Source: Bacteroidaceae bacterium
Lineage (GTDB): Bacteria; Bacteroidota; Bacteroidia; Bacteroidales; Bacteroidaceae
Direction of reading: 5' to 3'
Assembly (NCBI GenBank): GCA_902362595.1
Contig: CABIXF010000014.1
Span: forward strand, 24,199 to 88,198
DNA length: 64,000 nucleotides
Below are positions 8,237-18,032 of this stretch, one piece after another; position 1 is the stretch's first letter, and each line of letters opens with the position of its first letter. A program made the position numbers and the translations under genes. The notes under the pieces are model-generated. The model did no database searches. It was not told the DNA's origin and saw only the letters and a program-made list of their open reading frames with translations.

Positions 8237-11200
8237 ATGCTTAATGTACAATCAGAGAGGAAAAGAACATGGATGCAAGGCCTGTGCCTTGTGTTGTTTT
8301 TATTGAGTAGTACCTTGGCATTTGCTCAGAACCAAGTGAGAGGTGTAGTAACCGACAAATTGGGTGAGCCTTTGATTGGGGTGAATGTACTTGAAAAAGG
8401 AACGACCAATGGTACGGTGACGGATATTGACGGAAAATATACAGTGAATGTGCCGAAGGGCAAAACGCTGGTATTTTCTTTTATCGGCTTTGCCACTCAA
8501 GAAATAAAAGTCGATTCAAAAGTGTTGAATGTCACTTTGAGTGAAGATACCGAGACACTGGATGAAGTGGTGGTGGTCGGTTATGGTAGCATGACGCGTA
8601 AGGACGTGACCAGTTCCATTACTACGGTGAAAGCAGAAGACCTGAATGTGGGAGTATATACTTCCCCGGCCCAGTTGCTGCAAGGAAAAGTGCCGGGACT
8701 GACTATTGCCAACACGAGTGACCCGAACGGTTCGGCATCTATCTCCCTGCGTGGTGCTTCTTCACTTCGTAGTGGTGAAGCCATGGAGCCGTATTATGTG
8801 ATTGACGGTGTGCCGGGTGTGAGTCTTTCGTTGGTTGCACCGGAAGACATCGAGAGTATCGATGTGTTGCGTGATGCCTCGGCTACAGCCATTTACGGTT
8901 CGAAGGCTGCCAACGGAGTAATCATCGTCACAACCAAAAAAGGAAACAAGAACGGAAAAACCAATGTGAACTACAGTGGGTATGTGGCATGGGACAAAAC
9001 CATGAAAACATTGGATATGATGACTGCCGATGAAGTGTTGGCCTATGCAGAGGCAAATGATCTGGATTTATCCAGCTATTATGATGTAAACAACCCGGCA
9101 AATACCGACTGGCAGCGTGAAGTGCTTCGCACGGGGTTCAGCCATAATCACAACATCTCCATCAATGGAGGCAATGACAAGACTTCTTACAATGCTTCCT
9201 TGAACTTTCTTGATCGTCAGGGAACAGTACGCGGTACGGGAATGGATCGTCTGACTGCCCGTTCTTTCTTGCAGAGCAAGGCTTTTGATAACCGGCTCGA
9301 CTTTTCTATCAGTTTGAATGCCAGTGTGTCAAACAACGAAAACGGTCCGACAAACAATGAAGGACGCAGCGTGCTGGATGCCATGAACTATTATCTGCCA
9401 TTGAATCCGGTCAAGAATGACGACGGTTCCTGGTATGGCAGAACCACGTCCCAATATTATAACCCGGCTTCACTCATCAACGAAGACCGTTATAAGACGA
9501 CGCAAAAGCTGTTGCAAGGGGTGGCCAAGGCGACGGTACATATCCTTGACGGACTGGACTGGAATTTAAACCTGTCGTACCAGAATGAGCAGTATATCTA
9601 CAACAACTATCATTCTTCGAAATCACAGATTGTGGATTATGCTTCACGTAACGGACAGGCCGATCGCAGTACGGTGGAAAACATCAAGAAACAGATGGAA
9701 ACATACATCAACTGGGACCATACGTTCAATGAGGCGCATAAAGTAGGCGTCATGTTGGGATATTCCTGGGAACAGTCTGATAACAATGATGGTTTCGGTT
9801 TGGTGGCATATAATTTCTATAACGATGACCTGTCATACTATAACATGGCATTGGCCAATAAGATCTCACTGGATGACATCAGTAACCTGAATAGCGGCTA
9901 TCTGTTGTCTACCTTGCGTATGATTTCATATTACGGACGTGTCAATTACAGCTATAAGAGCAAGTATCTGTTGCAAGCTACGGTACGTCGTGACGGCTCT
10001 TCAGCCTTTGGCGTGAACAACCGTTGGGGTACGTTCCCTTCCGTATCTGCTTCTTGGCGAATCATCGAGGAAGATTTTATGAAAGACCAGCACGTATTTG
10101 ATGATTTGAAGTTGCGTGTCGGTTATGGAGTCAGCGGTAACTCATTGGGCTTTGATGCGTTTTATTCACGTCAGGTATACGGTTCTACCGGTTGGTTTAC
10201 TCCTTCCAGTGGAGGGAACTACCGGGTTTTAGGAGCGACGCGTAATGCCAATCCGGATTTGAAATGGGAAAAGACGGGTATGCTGAATGTCGGTTTGGAT
10301 TTTGGATTCTTCAAGAACCGTCTGACCGGTACCATTGAATATTATGACAAGCGTACCAGTGATTTGATTTATAACTATAAAGTTTCCACCTTGCTTTATC
10401 CGTACAGCGAAATGTGGGCCAATGTGGGAGATATCAGCAACAAGGGTTTTGAAATTACCTTGAATGCAGTTCCGGTACAGACAAAAGATTTCACTTGGAC
10501 TACGACGCTGAACTTGTCACACAACAAAAATAAAGTGGAGTCTTTGTCTAATTCAGAATATTCGGTGAAATACATTGAGATGGCCGACCCGAACATCAAC
10601 AGTTATTCGAACCAGCATGTACAGCGCCTGATGGAAGGGGCTCCTATCGGTCAGTTCTATTTGTGGGAATGGGCCGGATACGATGAAAATGGCATGTCTG
10701 TATTCAATGACTATGACGAGAACGGCAACCTGGTAGGTACGACCGATGCACCGGATGACGGAGACCGTCGGATGGCAGGCTCTGCACAGCCTAAGCTGAC
10801 TTATGGATGGAACAATGAATTCACGTGGAAAAAATGGTCGTTGAGTGCATTCTTCCAAGGCGTGGCTGGCAATAAGATTTTCAATGCAATTCGTGCTTCC
10901 TACAGCGATCCTTCTCTGTTGAGCAGTTTTGGAAAGAACATTCTGGCTGAGGTAGCTACGGAACAGCACGCCAATGATTCACGTGCGCAAGCTCCTTCTA
11001 CCCGTTATTTGGAAAATGGTTCTTACTTGCGTCTGTCTACGTTGACATTGGGATACAATTTCGGAAAACTGGGCAATTATGTGAACAATCTGCGGGTATA
11101 TGCTACTTGCAACAATGTGTTCACCCTGACAGGTTATAAAGGTATAGACCCAGAAGTGAACCTGGGAGGACTGGAACCTGGTATGGATATGCGCTCTAGC

Positions 11201-11251
11201 AACTACCCTAGAACCAGAAGCTTTATGGTAGGTGTCAATATGAACTTCTAA
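8237..11251 (+). CDS. SusC-type TonB-dependent outer-membrane transporter
   Basis: This 1004-aa protein imports oligosaccharides across the outer membrane using TonB energy. After a signal peptide it has a carboxypeptidase-regulatory-like domain (about residues 34-105, starting QVRGVVTDKLGEPLIG), then the plug (TonB box region LDEVVVVGYG, about 112-121), then the barrel, ending in VGVNMNF with the terminal Phe needed for barrel insertion. The length is normal for SusC. The susD partner starts 22 bp downstream. Specificity cannot be read from the sequence; the GDPD-GH92 enzyme nearby points to mannose with a phosphodiester. Confidence 0.95.
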   Translation: MLNVQSERKRTWMQGLCLVLFLLSSTLAFAQNQVRGVVTDKLGEPLIGVNVLEKGTTNGTVTDIDGKYTVNVPKGKTLVFSFIGFATQEIKVDSKVLNVTLSEDTETLDEVVVVGYGSMTRKDVTSSITTVKAEDLNVGVYTSPAQLLQGKVPGLTIANTSDPNGSASISLRGASSLRSGEAMEPYYVIDGVPGVSLSLVAPEDIESIDVLRDASATAIYGSKAANGVIIVTTKKGNKNGKTNVNYSGYVAWDKTMKTLDMMTADEVLAYAEANDLDLSSYYDVNNPANTDWQREVLRTGFSHNHNISINGGNDKTSYNASLNFLDRQGTVRGTGMDRLTARSFLQSKAFDNRLDFSISLNASVSNNENGPTNNEGRSVLDAMNYYLPLNPVKNDDGSWYGRTTSQYYNPASLINEDRYKTTQKLLQGVAKATVHILDGLDWNLNLSYQNEQYIYNNYHSSKSQIVDYASRNGQADRSTVENIKKQMETYINWDHTFNEAHKVGVMLGYSWEQSDNNDGFGLVAYNFYNDDLSYYNMALANKISLDDISNLNSGYLLSTLRMISYYGRVNYSYKSKYLLQATVRRDGSSAFGVNNRWGTFPSVSASWRIIEEDFMKDQHVFDDLKLRVGYGVSGNSLGFDAFYSRQVYGSTGWFTPSSGGNYRVLGATRNANPDLKWEKTGMLNVGLDFGFFKNRLTGTIEYYDKRTSDLIYNYKVSTLLYPYSEMWANVGDISNKGFEITLNAVPVQTKDFTWTTTLNLSHNKNKVESLSNSEYSVKYIEMADPNINSYSNQHVQRLMEGAPIGQFYLWEWAGYDENGMSVFNDYDENGNLVGTTDAPDDGDRRMAGSAQPKLTYGWNNEFTWKKWSLSAFFQGVAGNKIFNAIRASYSDPSLLSSFGKNILAEVATEQHANDSRAQAPSTRYLENGSYLRLSTLTLGYNFGKLGNYVNNLRVYATCNNVFTLTGYKGIDPEVNLGGLEPGMDMRSSNYPRTRSFMVGVNMNF

Positions 11252-11273
11252 TTTGCAAAGGAGAGAAAATCTT

Positions 11274-12905
11274 ATGAAAACCAACACTATACTTACTTGT
11301 GCCTTACTGGCACTTACCACGATTAGTTGTAATGACTTGGATGTGGACATCAAATCTCAATATACGGAATATCCGGTTGATTCCGATATTGCCCTTGAGG
11401 CAAGAATCAGCAATGCTTATTATGCTTTTCGCGCTCCGTTGAACCGCCGTTACGATGAACTGCTTTCACTTAGTTCAGATGAATATTCAGCAGTTTGTTT
11501 CAATGGCGGATGGCTGGATGGTCGTCAGTATTCCAATTGTTCCACTCACTCCTGGGAAGCTTCTGCCAACAACAACCAGTTGAATGTATACAGTGACATT
11601 TTGGCGGGAATCACCAATTGCAATCAGTTGTTGCAGGATTTGGGAGACACTAATCCGGAAGTCTCTAATCCGGTACGTGCGGCACGTGCGTTCTATACTT
11701 TCCTTCTGATGGATAATTTCGGCGATACGCCGATTGTGGATTACAAGCTGACACAAGGTTCAAAGACCATCAACCGCTCTCCGCGTGCAGATGTGGCCCG
11801 CTGGATTGAATCTGAGTTGCTGGATGTGCGGGATAAATGTCCGAGTGAGGTAAATGAGGCCACTTACGGTACACCTACCTGTTGGATGGTGGATGCGTTG
11901 TTGGCAAAATTGTATATCAACTGGAATGTGTATACACAGGATGTGACCAGTGCCTCTTGGAATCCCAATGCGTCGAATGAAAAATTGGACGACTGTATTG
12001 CGGCCTGCGACCGTATCATCAACTCTGGGCTATTTAACCTGAACGATGACTACAAGGAAAAATTCATGTACAACAACGGACCTCAAATCAAGGATTTTAT
12101 TTATGCGGTTCCTTATGAAGCAACTCTGAACCAGGGCATGTGTTACGCTCGTTACCGTACATGGCGGTATGGAGGTGCCAATGGTTTCTATACTACTGTG
12201 CTGACTCCTAGCTGTGGGGGTAACTTCGCCATGAATCCGGAATTTGCCGATTTGTTCTGTTTGCCAGGCGACCGTCGTAACGATGTGGTGGTGGGTGACC
12301 CTTCACAAGAAACGACGCCTGTGTATGAGTATGACCCGGTGACGGGAGAGGTGACGACTACTCCGCACATGTATGAAGGTAAACAGGTCGTTTTCACGAA
12401 ACACATCACGTTGATTCGTGAAGATGGAGACTTGGATGTGGGGGCAGACGGTACGCAACAGGGTTACCGTTCCATTAAGTTCTATCCGGACCCGAACGAC
12501 TACAATGTATATGAACGTAATCAGGACAATGATATTCCAATTTTCCGTTATGCAGATATCCTTCTGACAAAATGTGAAGCGATTACCCGGGGAGGTACAG
12601 CCACTTTGGGGGATACTCCGAAGAGTTTGTTCAACCAGATTCGTACGTATGTGTCTCCTAACCGGGACGGTTCGTTGAATATTGACCATAATCCATCATT
12701 GCAAGAGATTCTGGATGAACGGGGACGTGAGTTCCTGGACGAGCATTGGCGTCGTAACGATTTGATTCGTTTTGGAGATTATGAACGTGCCTGGGGATTT
12801 AAATACATTAATCCCGATAACGCACAGTTGACCAGACGTATTTTCCCGTTGAGTCAGGATGTGTTGAACAGTAATACGAACTGGCAACAGAATGAGGGAT
12901 ATTAA
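11274..12905 (+). CDS. SusD-type surface glycan-binding lipoprotein
   Basis: This 543-aa lipoprotein caps the SusC transporter and binds glycan at the cell surface. The N-terminus has a lipobox ending at Cys19 (TTISC), and the SusD/RagB fold is indicated by the helical TPR-like N-half and by the C-terminal motifs LNQIR-like (SLFNQIRTYV), ILDERGREFLDEHWRRNDLIRF and the closing PLSQDVLNSN. The frame is open from 11253, but the ATG at 11274 starts the lipoprotein signal. It forms an operon with susC and is followed by a terminator. Confidence 0.95.
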   Translation: MKTNTILTCALLALTTISCNDLDVDIKSQYTEYPVDSDIALEARISNAYYAFRAPLNRRYDELLSLSSDEYSAVCFNGGWLDGRQYSNCSTHSWEASANNNQLNVYSDILAGITNCNQLLQDLGDTNPEVSNPVRAARAFYTFLLMDNFGDTPIVDYKLTQGSKTINRSPRADVARWIESELLDVRDKCPSEVNEATYGTPTCWMVDALLAKLYINWNVYTQDVTSASWNPNASNEKLDDCIAACDRIINSGLFNLNDDYKEKFMYNNGPQIKDFIYAVPYEATLNQGMCYARYRTWRYGGANGFYTTVLTPSCGGNFAMNPEFADLFCLPGDRRNDVVVGDPSQETTPVYEYDPVTGEVTTTPHMYEGKQVVFTKHITLIREDGDLDVGADGTQQGYRSIKFYPDPNDYNVYERNQDNDIPIFRYADILLTKCEAITRGGTATLGDTPKSLFNQIRTYVSPNRDGSLNIDHNPSLQEILDERGREFLDEHWRRNDLIRFGDYERAWGFKYINPDNAQLTRRIFPLSQDVLNSNTNWQQNEGY

Positions 12906-12961
12906 AAGTTTATAAGGCTAAATTTTTATTCTTTTCAAAAACGGTTGTTTTTTAATTGTAT

Positions 12962-13023
12962 AGCTTCGTGTACAGAATAAGTTTGTAATCAGACTCCTTT
13001 TTTATGTACACGGAGCTTTTTTA
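12962..13023 (+). terminator. Terminator after susD
   Basis: AGCTTCGTGTACA (12962-12974) pairs with TGTACACGGAGCT (13005-13017), followed by TTTTTT. The loop is about 30 bases. The GDPD-GH92 gene, 249 bp after susD, may thus be transcribed by read-through or from its own promoter; no clear TANNTTTG was seen there. Confidence 0.65.
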
Positions 13024-13153
13024 TATCCTTTTAATCGGTTCGGGGAATTCGTTCTGTCTTTTTATTTCCTGGAAAATGAAACTGAATAAATTAAAATTTA
13101 GTAAATTAGCCGTCGATTTGGAGTATAAATGAAAAACAAAAAACTAAAAAAGC

Positions 13154-16100
13154 ATGAACACATTTTTCAGGCTGCTTGCCTTTGTTACTGTAATTTGCCT
13201 GGTGGGTACGAGTGATGCGAAATCAGCCAGGCAGGGCGCTTCTACTATGAAGAATATTGAAGTAGTAGTGCATCGTGGAGCCAATTATCTGGCTCCGGAA
13301 AATACCGTTCCTTCTGCGCTGAAAGCACTTGAACATGGAGCTACCTGGGTAGAACTGGATGTAAGAAAAAGCAAGGACGGCATTTTATATAATTTGCATG
13401 ATGAAACTTTGGACCGGACAACCAACGGACATGGACCTATCCAGCTGGCTACTTCCTCTGAGATAGACCGCCTGGATGCCGGCGCATGGTTTAGTCCTGC
13501 TTTTCGAGGGGTGAAAGTTCCTCGCATTGAAACCATGTTGGATACGTTGAAGGGGAAAGCGCATGTCTTCTTTGATGTGAAGAAAGGGACTCCAGTATCA
13601 GAACTGGTGAAACTGGTACGGCAGAAAGGATTTGAGCAGCAGAGTTTCTTCTGGTTTGCCGATGCGCAAATGTTGTCCGATTTCGTCAAGCTGGCTCCTG
13701 AAATGAAAATCAAAGTCAACGCTTCCGATGTGGCTGGGCTTAAGAAATGGCAAGAGGTTTGTCGGCCGGCGTATGTGGAAGTTGATCCGGAGAAAATAAC
13801 CAAGGAGTTTACGAATTACTGCCGTAAGAACGGTATTCTTATCATGGCGGCCATACAGAACGGAAACGAAGAAGCCTATAAAAAGGCTGTTCAGGTACGA
13901 CCGGATTTGGTGAATATTGACCAGCCGGAACTTTGGCAGCGGGTAGTGGCCGAAAGTAACGGAAAATATGTGTACGACTTGTCTCATTACGTTGACCCGC
14001 GCATCGGGTCGGAAGGACTGGGGCGTGTGTTTGTCGGACCGTCGTGTCCGTTTGGAATGGTGAAACCTTCGCCGGATTGTACGCCTTCGCCCAACAGCGG
14101 GTGGCTGCCGATGCCGGAACGGGTGGATGGCTTTGCACAGGTGCACGTCAGCGGTACGGGTGGCGGACCGAAATACGGTAATGTGCTGGTGATGCCGTTC
14201 GGTGACGGTATGGACCGTGTAAGCCATATTGATTACCGTGACTACGAAACGATTCAGCTGGGATATTATGATACCCGTTTCAAACAGAGTGGCATCCGTA
14301 CGGAAATCACTACTTCGAACCGGGCTTCTTTCTATCGTTTCACGTATCCGGAGGATTCCTTGAAATCGTTGGCGGTGGATGCCGGTTTCTTTTTGGGAGA
14401 AAGCCCGATACCCGACGAGCGGGAAGCACAGCAGTTTGTCGGTTCCGAAATACAGGTGTTGTCCGACCATGAGGTGGCTGGTTATACTCGTATCCGTGGC
14501 GGATGGAACAATGGAAAGGCATATACGGTGTATTTCTATGCGGAAACCGACCGTCCGTTTGTGCAGTCACTCACGTGGAAAGGCAACCGCATCAGCGACG
14601 CACAGTCGCAGTATGATTCAGCGGAAAAAACCGGGGCTTTGCTGCGTTTTGCGAAATCCGACAAGGTGGTACAACTGAAAGTGGGTATTTCTTTCCTGAG
14701 CAGCCAGAAGGCCAAGTTCAATGCCCACTCAGAAATTCCTCACTGGTCGTTCGAAGAGGTGCACAACGGCTTGCTGGCGCAGTGGGAAAAGTTGTTCCAG
14801 AAAATAGAAATCGACCCGTCTGCTCCGGCAGCGAAGAAACGGATGTTCTACACTGCTTTGTATCACACCATGCTGATGCCGGTAGACCGTTCGGGGGAAA
14901 ACCCGCTCTGGAGTGATCCGGAACCTTATTATGATGATTTTTATGCCATTTGGGATACGTATCGCAGCTCGTTTCCGTTGATTACCTTGATTGACCCACA
15001 ACGTCAGGTGGATATCGTACGTTCTCTGATTAATATTTACAAACGTGACGGTTACATGCCCGATTCTCGTAGCGGAAACAGCAACGGACGTACGCAGGGA
15101 GGTTCCAATGCGGAAATCGTGATTGCCGATGCCTTTGCGAAAGGATTGAAAGGGATTGATTACGAACTGGGCTTACAGGCCATGCTGAAGGATGCCACAG
15201 TCCCTCCTGGCGACAACGAAGAAGCCGAAGGACGTGGGGGACTGATTCCTTACCTGGAATTGGGCTACATTCCTCACGGTATTGACCGGGCCGGCAACCG
15301 TACCATCGAATATTCTTATTGTGATTATGCCATTGCACAGGTGGCCAAGGGGTTGGGAAAGGAAGACTTGTATCAGCAATATATGAAACAGTCTGAGAAC
15401 TGGAAGAACCTGTGGCGCAGTGATTACGAGCATGCAGGTGCCAAAGGTTTCATCATGCCGCGCGACAAGGAAGGCAACTGGCTGGATTCCATCCCATTCG
15501 GACACTCTACCCGTGTGCAGCCGAAATTCAAGTATACACCGGTTATTTTCGAAGGGCCGTGGTACACCAAGTGGTGGAGCATGTTCTTCTATGAAGCCAG
15601 CTCTTGGGAATATTCCTTGAGTATCCCGCACGACGTGCCGGGCTTGATTGAAAAATGCGGGGGAGCTGAAGCGTTTGAGAAGCGTCTGGATATCTTCTTC
15701 GACAAAGGCTTCTTCAATGTCAACAATGAACCTTCGTTCCTGACTTCTTGTCTGTATCACTGGCTCGGAAAGCCTTGGCGTACGAGCGACCGTATCCGCG
15801 AAATCATTGCGAAGAATTACAACGACGGTCCGATAGGGTTGCCGGGTAACGACGATTCGGGTGCCATGTCATCCTGGCTGGCTTTCCACATGGTGGGCTT
15901 GTATCCCAATGCCGGACAGGATTACTACCTGATTCACACGCCGCTGCTGGCCTCTGCTACTTTCCATCTCGAAGGTGGTAAATACTTTAAGATTATCGCA
16001 GAGGGACTTTCTGACAAGAATTGCTACATCCAGAGCGTGACACTGAACGGAAAGGATTATCCGTATTCTACACTGCGTCATAAGGATGTCATTGCCGGTG

Positions 16101-16168
16101 GCGAACTGGTACTGAAAATGGGAAAGAAACCCGGAAACTGGGGAAAGGAAATGGGACTGGATAAATAG
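13154..16168 (+). CDS. Secreted fusion: glycerophosphodiester phosphodiesterase (GDPD) plus GH92 alpha-mannosidase
   Basis: This 1004-aa protein joins two enzymes. Residues 1-22 are a signal peptide. Residues about 36-265 are a GDPD domain: H40-R-G, E67 and D69, and H82-D, all expected active-site positions, with ENT and LDRTTNG in place. From about 278 (HYVDPRIGSEGLG) to the end is a GH92 exo-mannosidase, a calcium-dependent inverting family. The likely acid Glu is E814 (YEASSWEY) and the likely base region is GNDDSGAMSSW (D900, D901). GDPD cleaves glycerophosphodiesters and GH92 removes alpha-mannose, so one polypeptide may strip both a phosphodiester and mannose from the same glycan. It lies after susCD and 10 bp before a small secreted protein. 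Confidence 0.92.
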   Translation: MNTFFRLLAFVTVICLVGTSDAKSARQGASTMKNIEVVVHRGANYLAPENTVPSALKALEHGATWVELDVRKSKDGILYNLHDETLDRTTNGHGPIQLATSSEIDRLDAGAWFSPAFRGVKVPRIETMLDTLKGKAHVFFDVKKGTPVSELVKLVRQKGFEQQSFFWFADAQMLSDFVKLAPEMKIKVNASDVAGLKKWQEVCRPAYVEVDPEKITKEFTNYCRKNGILIMAAIQNGNEEAYKKAVQVRPDLVNIDQPELWQRVVAESNGKYVYDLSHYVDPRIGSEGLGRVFVGPSCPFGMVKPSPDCTPSPNSGWLPMPERVDGFAQVHVSGTGGGPKYGNVLVMPFGDGMDRVSHIDYRDYETIQLGYYDTRFKQSGIRTEITTSNRASFYRFTYPEDSLKSLAVDAGFFLGESPIPDEREAQQFVGSEIQVLSDHEVAGYTRIRGGWNNGKAYTVYFYAETDRPFVQSLTWKGNRISDAQSQYDSAEKTGALLRFAKSDKVVQLKVGISFLSSQKAKFNAHSEIPHWSFEEVHNGLLAQWEKLFQKIEIDPSAPAAKKRMFYTALYHTMLMPVDRSGENPLWSDPEPYYDDFYAIWDTYRSSFPLITLIDPQRQVDIVRSLINIYKRDGYMPDSRSGNSNGRTQGGSNAEIVIADAFAKGLKGIDYELGLQAMLKDATVPPGDNEEAEGRGGLIPYLELGYIPHGIDRAGNRTIEYSYCDYAIAQVAKGLGKEDLYQQYMKQSENWKNLWRSDYEHAGAKGFIMPRDKEGNWLDSIPFGHSTRVQPKFKYTPVIFEGPWYTKWWSMFFYEASSWEYSLSIPHDVPGLIEKCGGAEAFEKRLDIFFDKGFFNVNNEPSFLTSCLYHWLGKPWRTSDRIREIIAKNYNDGPIGLPGNDDSGAMSSWLAFHMVGLYPNAGQDYYLIHTPLLASATFHLEGGKYFKIIAEGLSDKNCYIQSVTLNGKDYPYSTLRHKDVIAGGELVLKMGKKPGNWGKEMGLDK

Positions 16169-16178
16169 AGGAACGCGT

Positions 16179-16733
16179 ATGAAAAAGAAATATCTTATCG
16201 GTTTTTTTGCGGCATGCCTGCTGGGTACGGGCATGCTGCCGGCACAGACCGTCGTGTCGGACACATTGAAGTTCGTGTTTAAGTTGCACGGACAGACCCG
16301 CCGTTATCAGGTGGTTTTCTGTGAACAGGATGGCGGCTTACGGATGAAGTGGGGTATAGAACGCAACCTGCATTGGCAGTCGGGCAGTTACACCATGACT
16401 CCGAAAGCCCTGGAAAGCGGAAGTCAGCTGTGTTTCTTGCAGCCGGATGATGGAAGTCACTTGCAGCTGTCGGATGCGGAAACTGTGTATGTGCTGTCGC
16501 AGAAAGCCTTGAAACAGTTGAAGGAGACGGGAAGCATGGACTTTAACCACACAACCTATGACCGGGTGGAAGATGCGTCGGAGAAGAATGCCGGACGTCC
16601 GTTGCTCCACGTGGTCGACCGTTACGAGGGCGGAGAAATGTGGATATGGGACAATCCGTCGTTGCCCATCATCTGGCGGATGGCAAACAATCCGCTGGAA
16701 GTGAACTGGCAGGTGGAAGTGATGAAAAAGTGA
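16179..16733 (+). CDS. Small secreted protein of unknown function, linked to the GH92 gene
   Basis: This 184-aa protein has a signal peptide (MKKKYLIGFFAACLLGTGMLPA). No family was recognised. The mature part is beta-rich, with several Trp residues near the C-terminus (EMWIWDNPSLPIIWRM, NPLEVNWQVEV), which could form a binding surface. It begins 10 bp after the GDPD-GH92 stop and is very probably co-transcribed, so a role in handling the same substrate is likely but unproven. Confidence 0.75.
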   Translation: MKKKYLIGFFAACLLGTGMLPAQTVVSDTLKFVFKLHGQTRRYQVVFCEQDGGLRMKWGIERNLHWQSGSYTMTPKALESGSQLCFLQPDDGSHLQLSDAETVYVLSQKALKQLKETGSMDFNHTTYDRVEDASEKNAGRPLLHVVDRYEGGEMWIWDNPSLPIIWRMANNPLEVNWQVEVMKK

Positions 16734-16770
16734 TGAAATAGAATATATCGCAGATTTTGTTTTTTTGTCG

Positions 16771-16778
16771 TACCTTTG
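16771..16778 (+). promoter_or_regulatory. -7 box for mazG
   Basis: TACCTTTG, a perfect TANNTTTG match, lies 28 bp upstream of the mazG ATG. No TTTG at the right distance was seen. Confidence 0.55.
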
Positions 16779-16806
16779 CAGGGCAAAAACAGAAAGGATT
16801 TAAATC

Positions 16807-17592
16807 ATGCATACAAGAGAAGAAAAATTGGAAGCGTTCGGACGTCTGCTCGACGTGCTGGACGAGTTGAGGGTGAAATGTCCGTGGGACCGCAAACAGA
16901 CGAACGAAAGTTTGCGTCCGAACACCATTGAAGAGGTGTATGAACTCTGTGATGCCCTGATGAAGGACGACAAGAAAAACATCTGCAAGGAATTGGGCGA
17001 TGTGTTGCTTCACGTGGTGTTCTATGCCAAGATTGGCAGTGAGACCGGTGATTTTGACATCAAGGACGTGTGCGACAAGTTGTGCGACAAACTGATATTC
17101 CGTCATCCGCATGTCTTTGGAGAAGTGAAGGCAGAAACCGCAGAGCAGGTGTCTGAGAACTGGGAGCAAATCAAACTGAAGGAAAAAGACGGCAACAAGT
17201 CGGTCTTGAGCGGTGTGCCCGAGGCTCTTCCTTCCTTGATAAAGGCCTATCGTATTCAGGACAAGGCTCGCAACGTAGGCTTCGATTGGGAAGAACGTGA
17301 GCAGGTGTGGAACAAGGTAAAAGAGGAAATTGGAGAGTTCGAGACAGAAGTAGGACAGATGGACAAGGACAAGGCAGAAGCCGAGTTCGGCGATGTGATG
17401 TTCAGCCTGATCAATGCAGCCCGGCTCTATAAGATAAATCCAGACAATGCGCTGGAGCGGACCAACCAGAAGTTTATCCGTCGTTTCAATTACTTGGAAG
17501 CACATACCATCAAGGAAGGGAAGAATCTGAACGATATGTCGCTGGAAGAGATGGATGCCATCTGGAACGAGGCAAAGGCAAAAGGTCTCTGA
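16807..17592 (+). CDS. mazG: Nucleoside triphosphate pyrophosphohydrolase MazG
   Basis: This 261-aa cytoplasmic enzyme hydrolyses NTPs and dNTPs to the monophosphate and pyrophosphate, limiting aberrant nucleotides. It has the tandem arrangement of full-length MazG: the first domain opens with LLDVLDELRVKCPWDRKQT and contains EEVYEL and KELGDVLLHVVF, which supply the EExxE and ExxD metal ligands. The second domain (from about residue 150) repeats this with EEIGEFETE and AEFGDVMFSL. The length is typical. It is transcribed alone from the box at 16771. Confidence 0.95.
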   Translation: MHTREEKLEAFGRLLDVLDELRVKCPWDRKQTNESLRPNTIEEVYELCDALMKDDKKNICKELGDVLLHVVFYAKIGSETGDFDIKDVCDKLCDKLIFRHPHVFGEVKAETAEQVSENWEQIKLKEKDGNKSVLSGVPEALPSLIKAYRIQDKARNVGFDWEEREQVWNKVKEEIGEFETEVGQMDKDKAEAEFGDVMFSLINAARLYKINPDNALERTNQKFIRRFNYLEAHTIKEGKNLNDMSLEEMDAIWNEAKAKGL

Positions 17593-17699
17593 TTGGAGGT
17601 ATATGCCGGCTGTGTGTTTCAAAGTGTCGTTCGGTGGGCGTAAATGTTTCTTTCTGGAAAAATATCTTCCTAAAAGCGTGACATATAGAAAGATTTGTC

Positions 17700-17707
17700 T
17701 ACCTTTG
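17700..17707 (+). promoter_or_regulatory. -7 box for the ACT-domain gene
   Basis: TACCTTTG matches TANNTTTG and sits 32 bp before the start at 17740. No good -33 match was found. Confidence 0.5.
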
Positions 17708-17739
17708 CGGAACATGAACAACAAATTTGTAGAAAGAAA

Positions 17740-18015
17740 ATGGTGAACAAAGCTATTATTACAGTGGTAGGAAAGGATACCGTGGGTATCATTGCTCAGG
17801 TATGTACCTATCTGGCAGAAAACAAAGTGAATATTCTGGATATCTCTCAGACCATCGTGCAGGAATATTTTACGATGATGATGATTGTGGATATGACCAA
17901 ACTGGAAAAACCTTTTGAAGAGGTCGTTACCGAACTGACCAATGTCGGTGCGGAAATCGGGGTACAGATTAAGTGCCAGCGCGAGGAAATCTTTGACAAA
18001 ATGCATCGTATCTAA
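17740..18015 (+). CDS. ACT-domain protein (UPF0237 family)
   Basis: This 91-aa protein is a single ACT domain: it opens [20 protein letters not shown] and has the ligand-binding turn of the GcvR-like ACT group. Such domains sense small molecules, often amino acids. The frame is open from 17695, but the ATG at 17740 starts the fold. It is followed 17 bp later by a UPF0210/PFL protein, and the two families are regularly paired in bacteria. The ligand is unknown. Confidence 0.92.
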   Translation: MVNKAIITVVGKDTVGIIAQVCTYLAENKVNILDISQTIVQEYFTMMMIVDMTKLEKPFEEVVTELTNVGAEIGVQIKCQREEIFDKMHRI

Positions 18016-18032
18016 CGAAAAGGAGAAACGGT

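Noticed and set aside
16669..18006. Open frame (445 codons) antisense to mazG and the ACT gene
   Set aside because: It spans two well-supported genes and their promoter on the opposite strand, with shadow-like composition.
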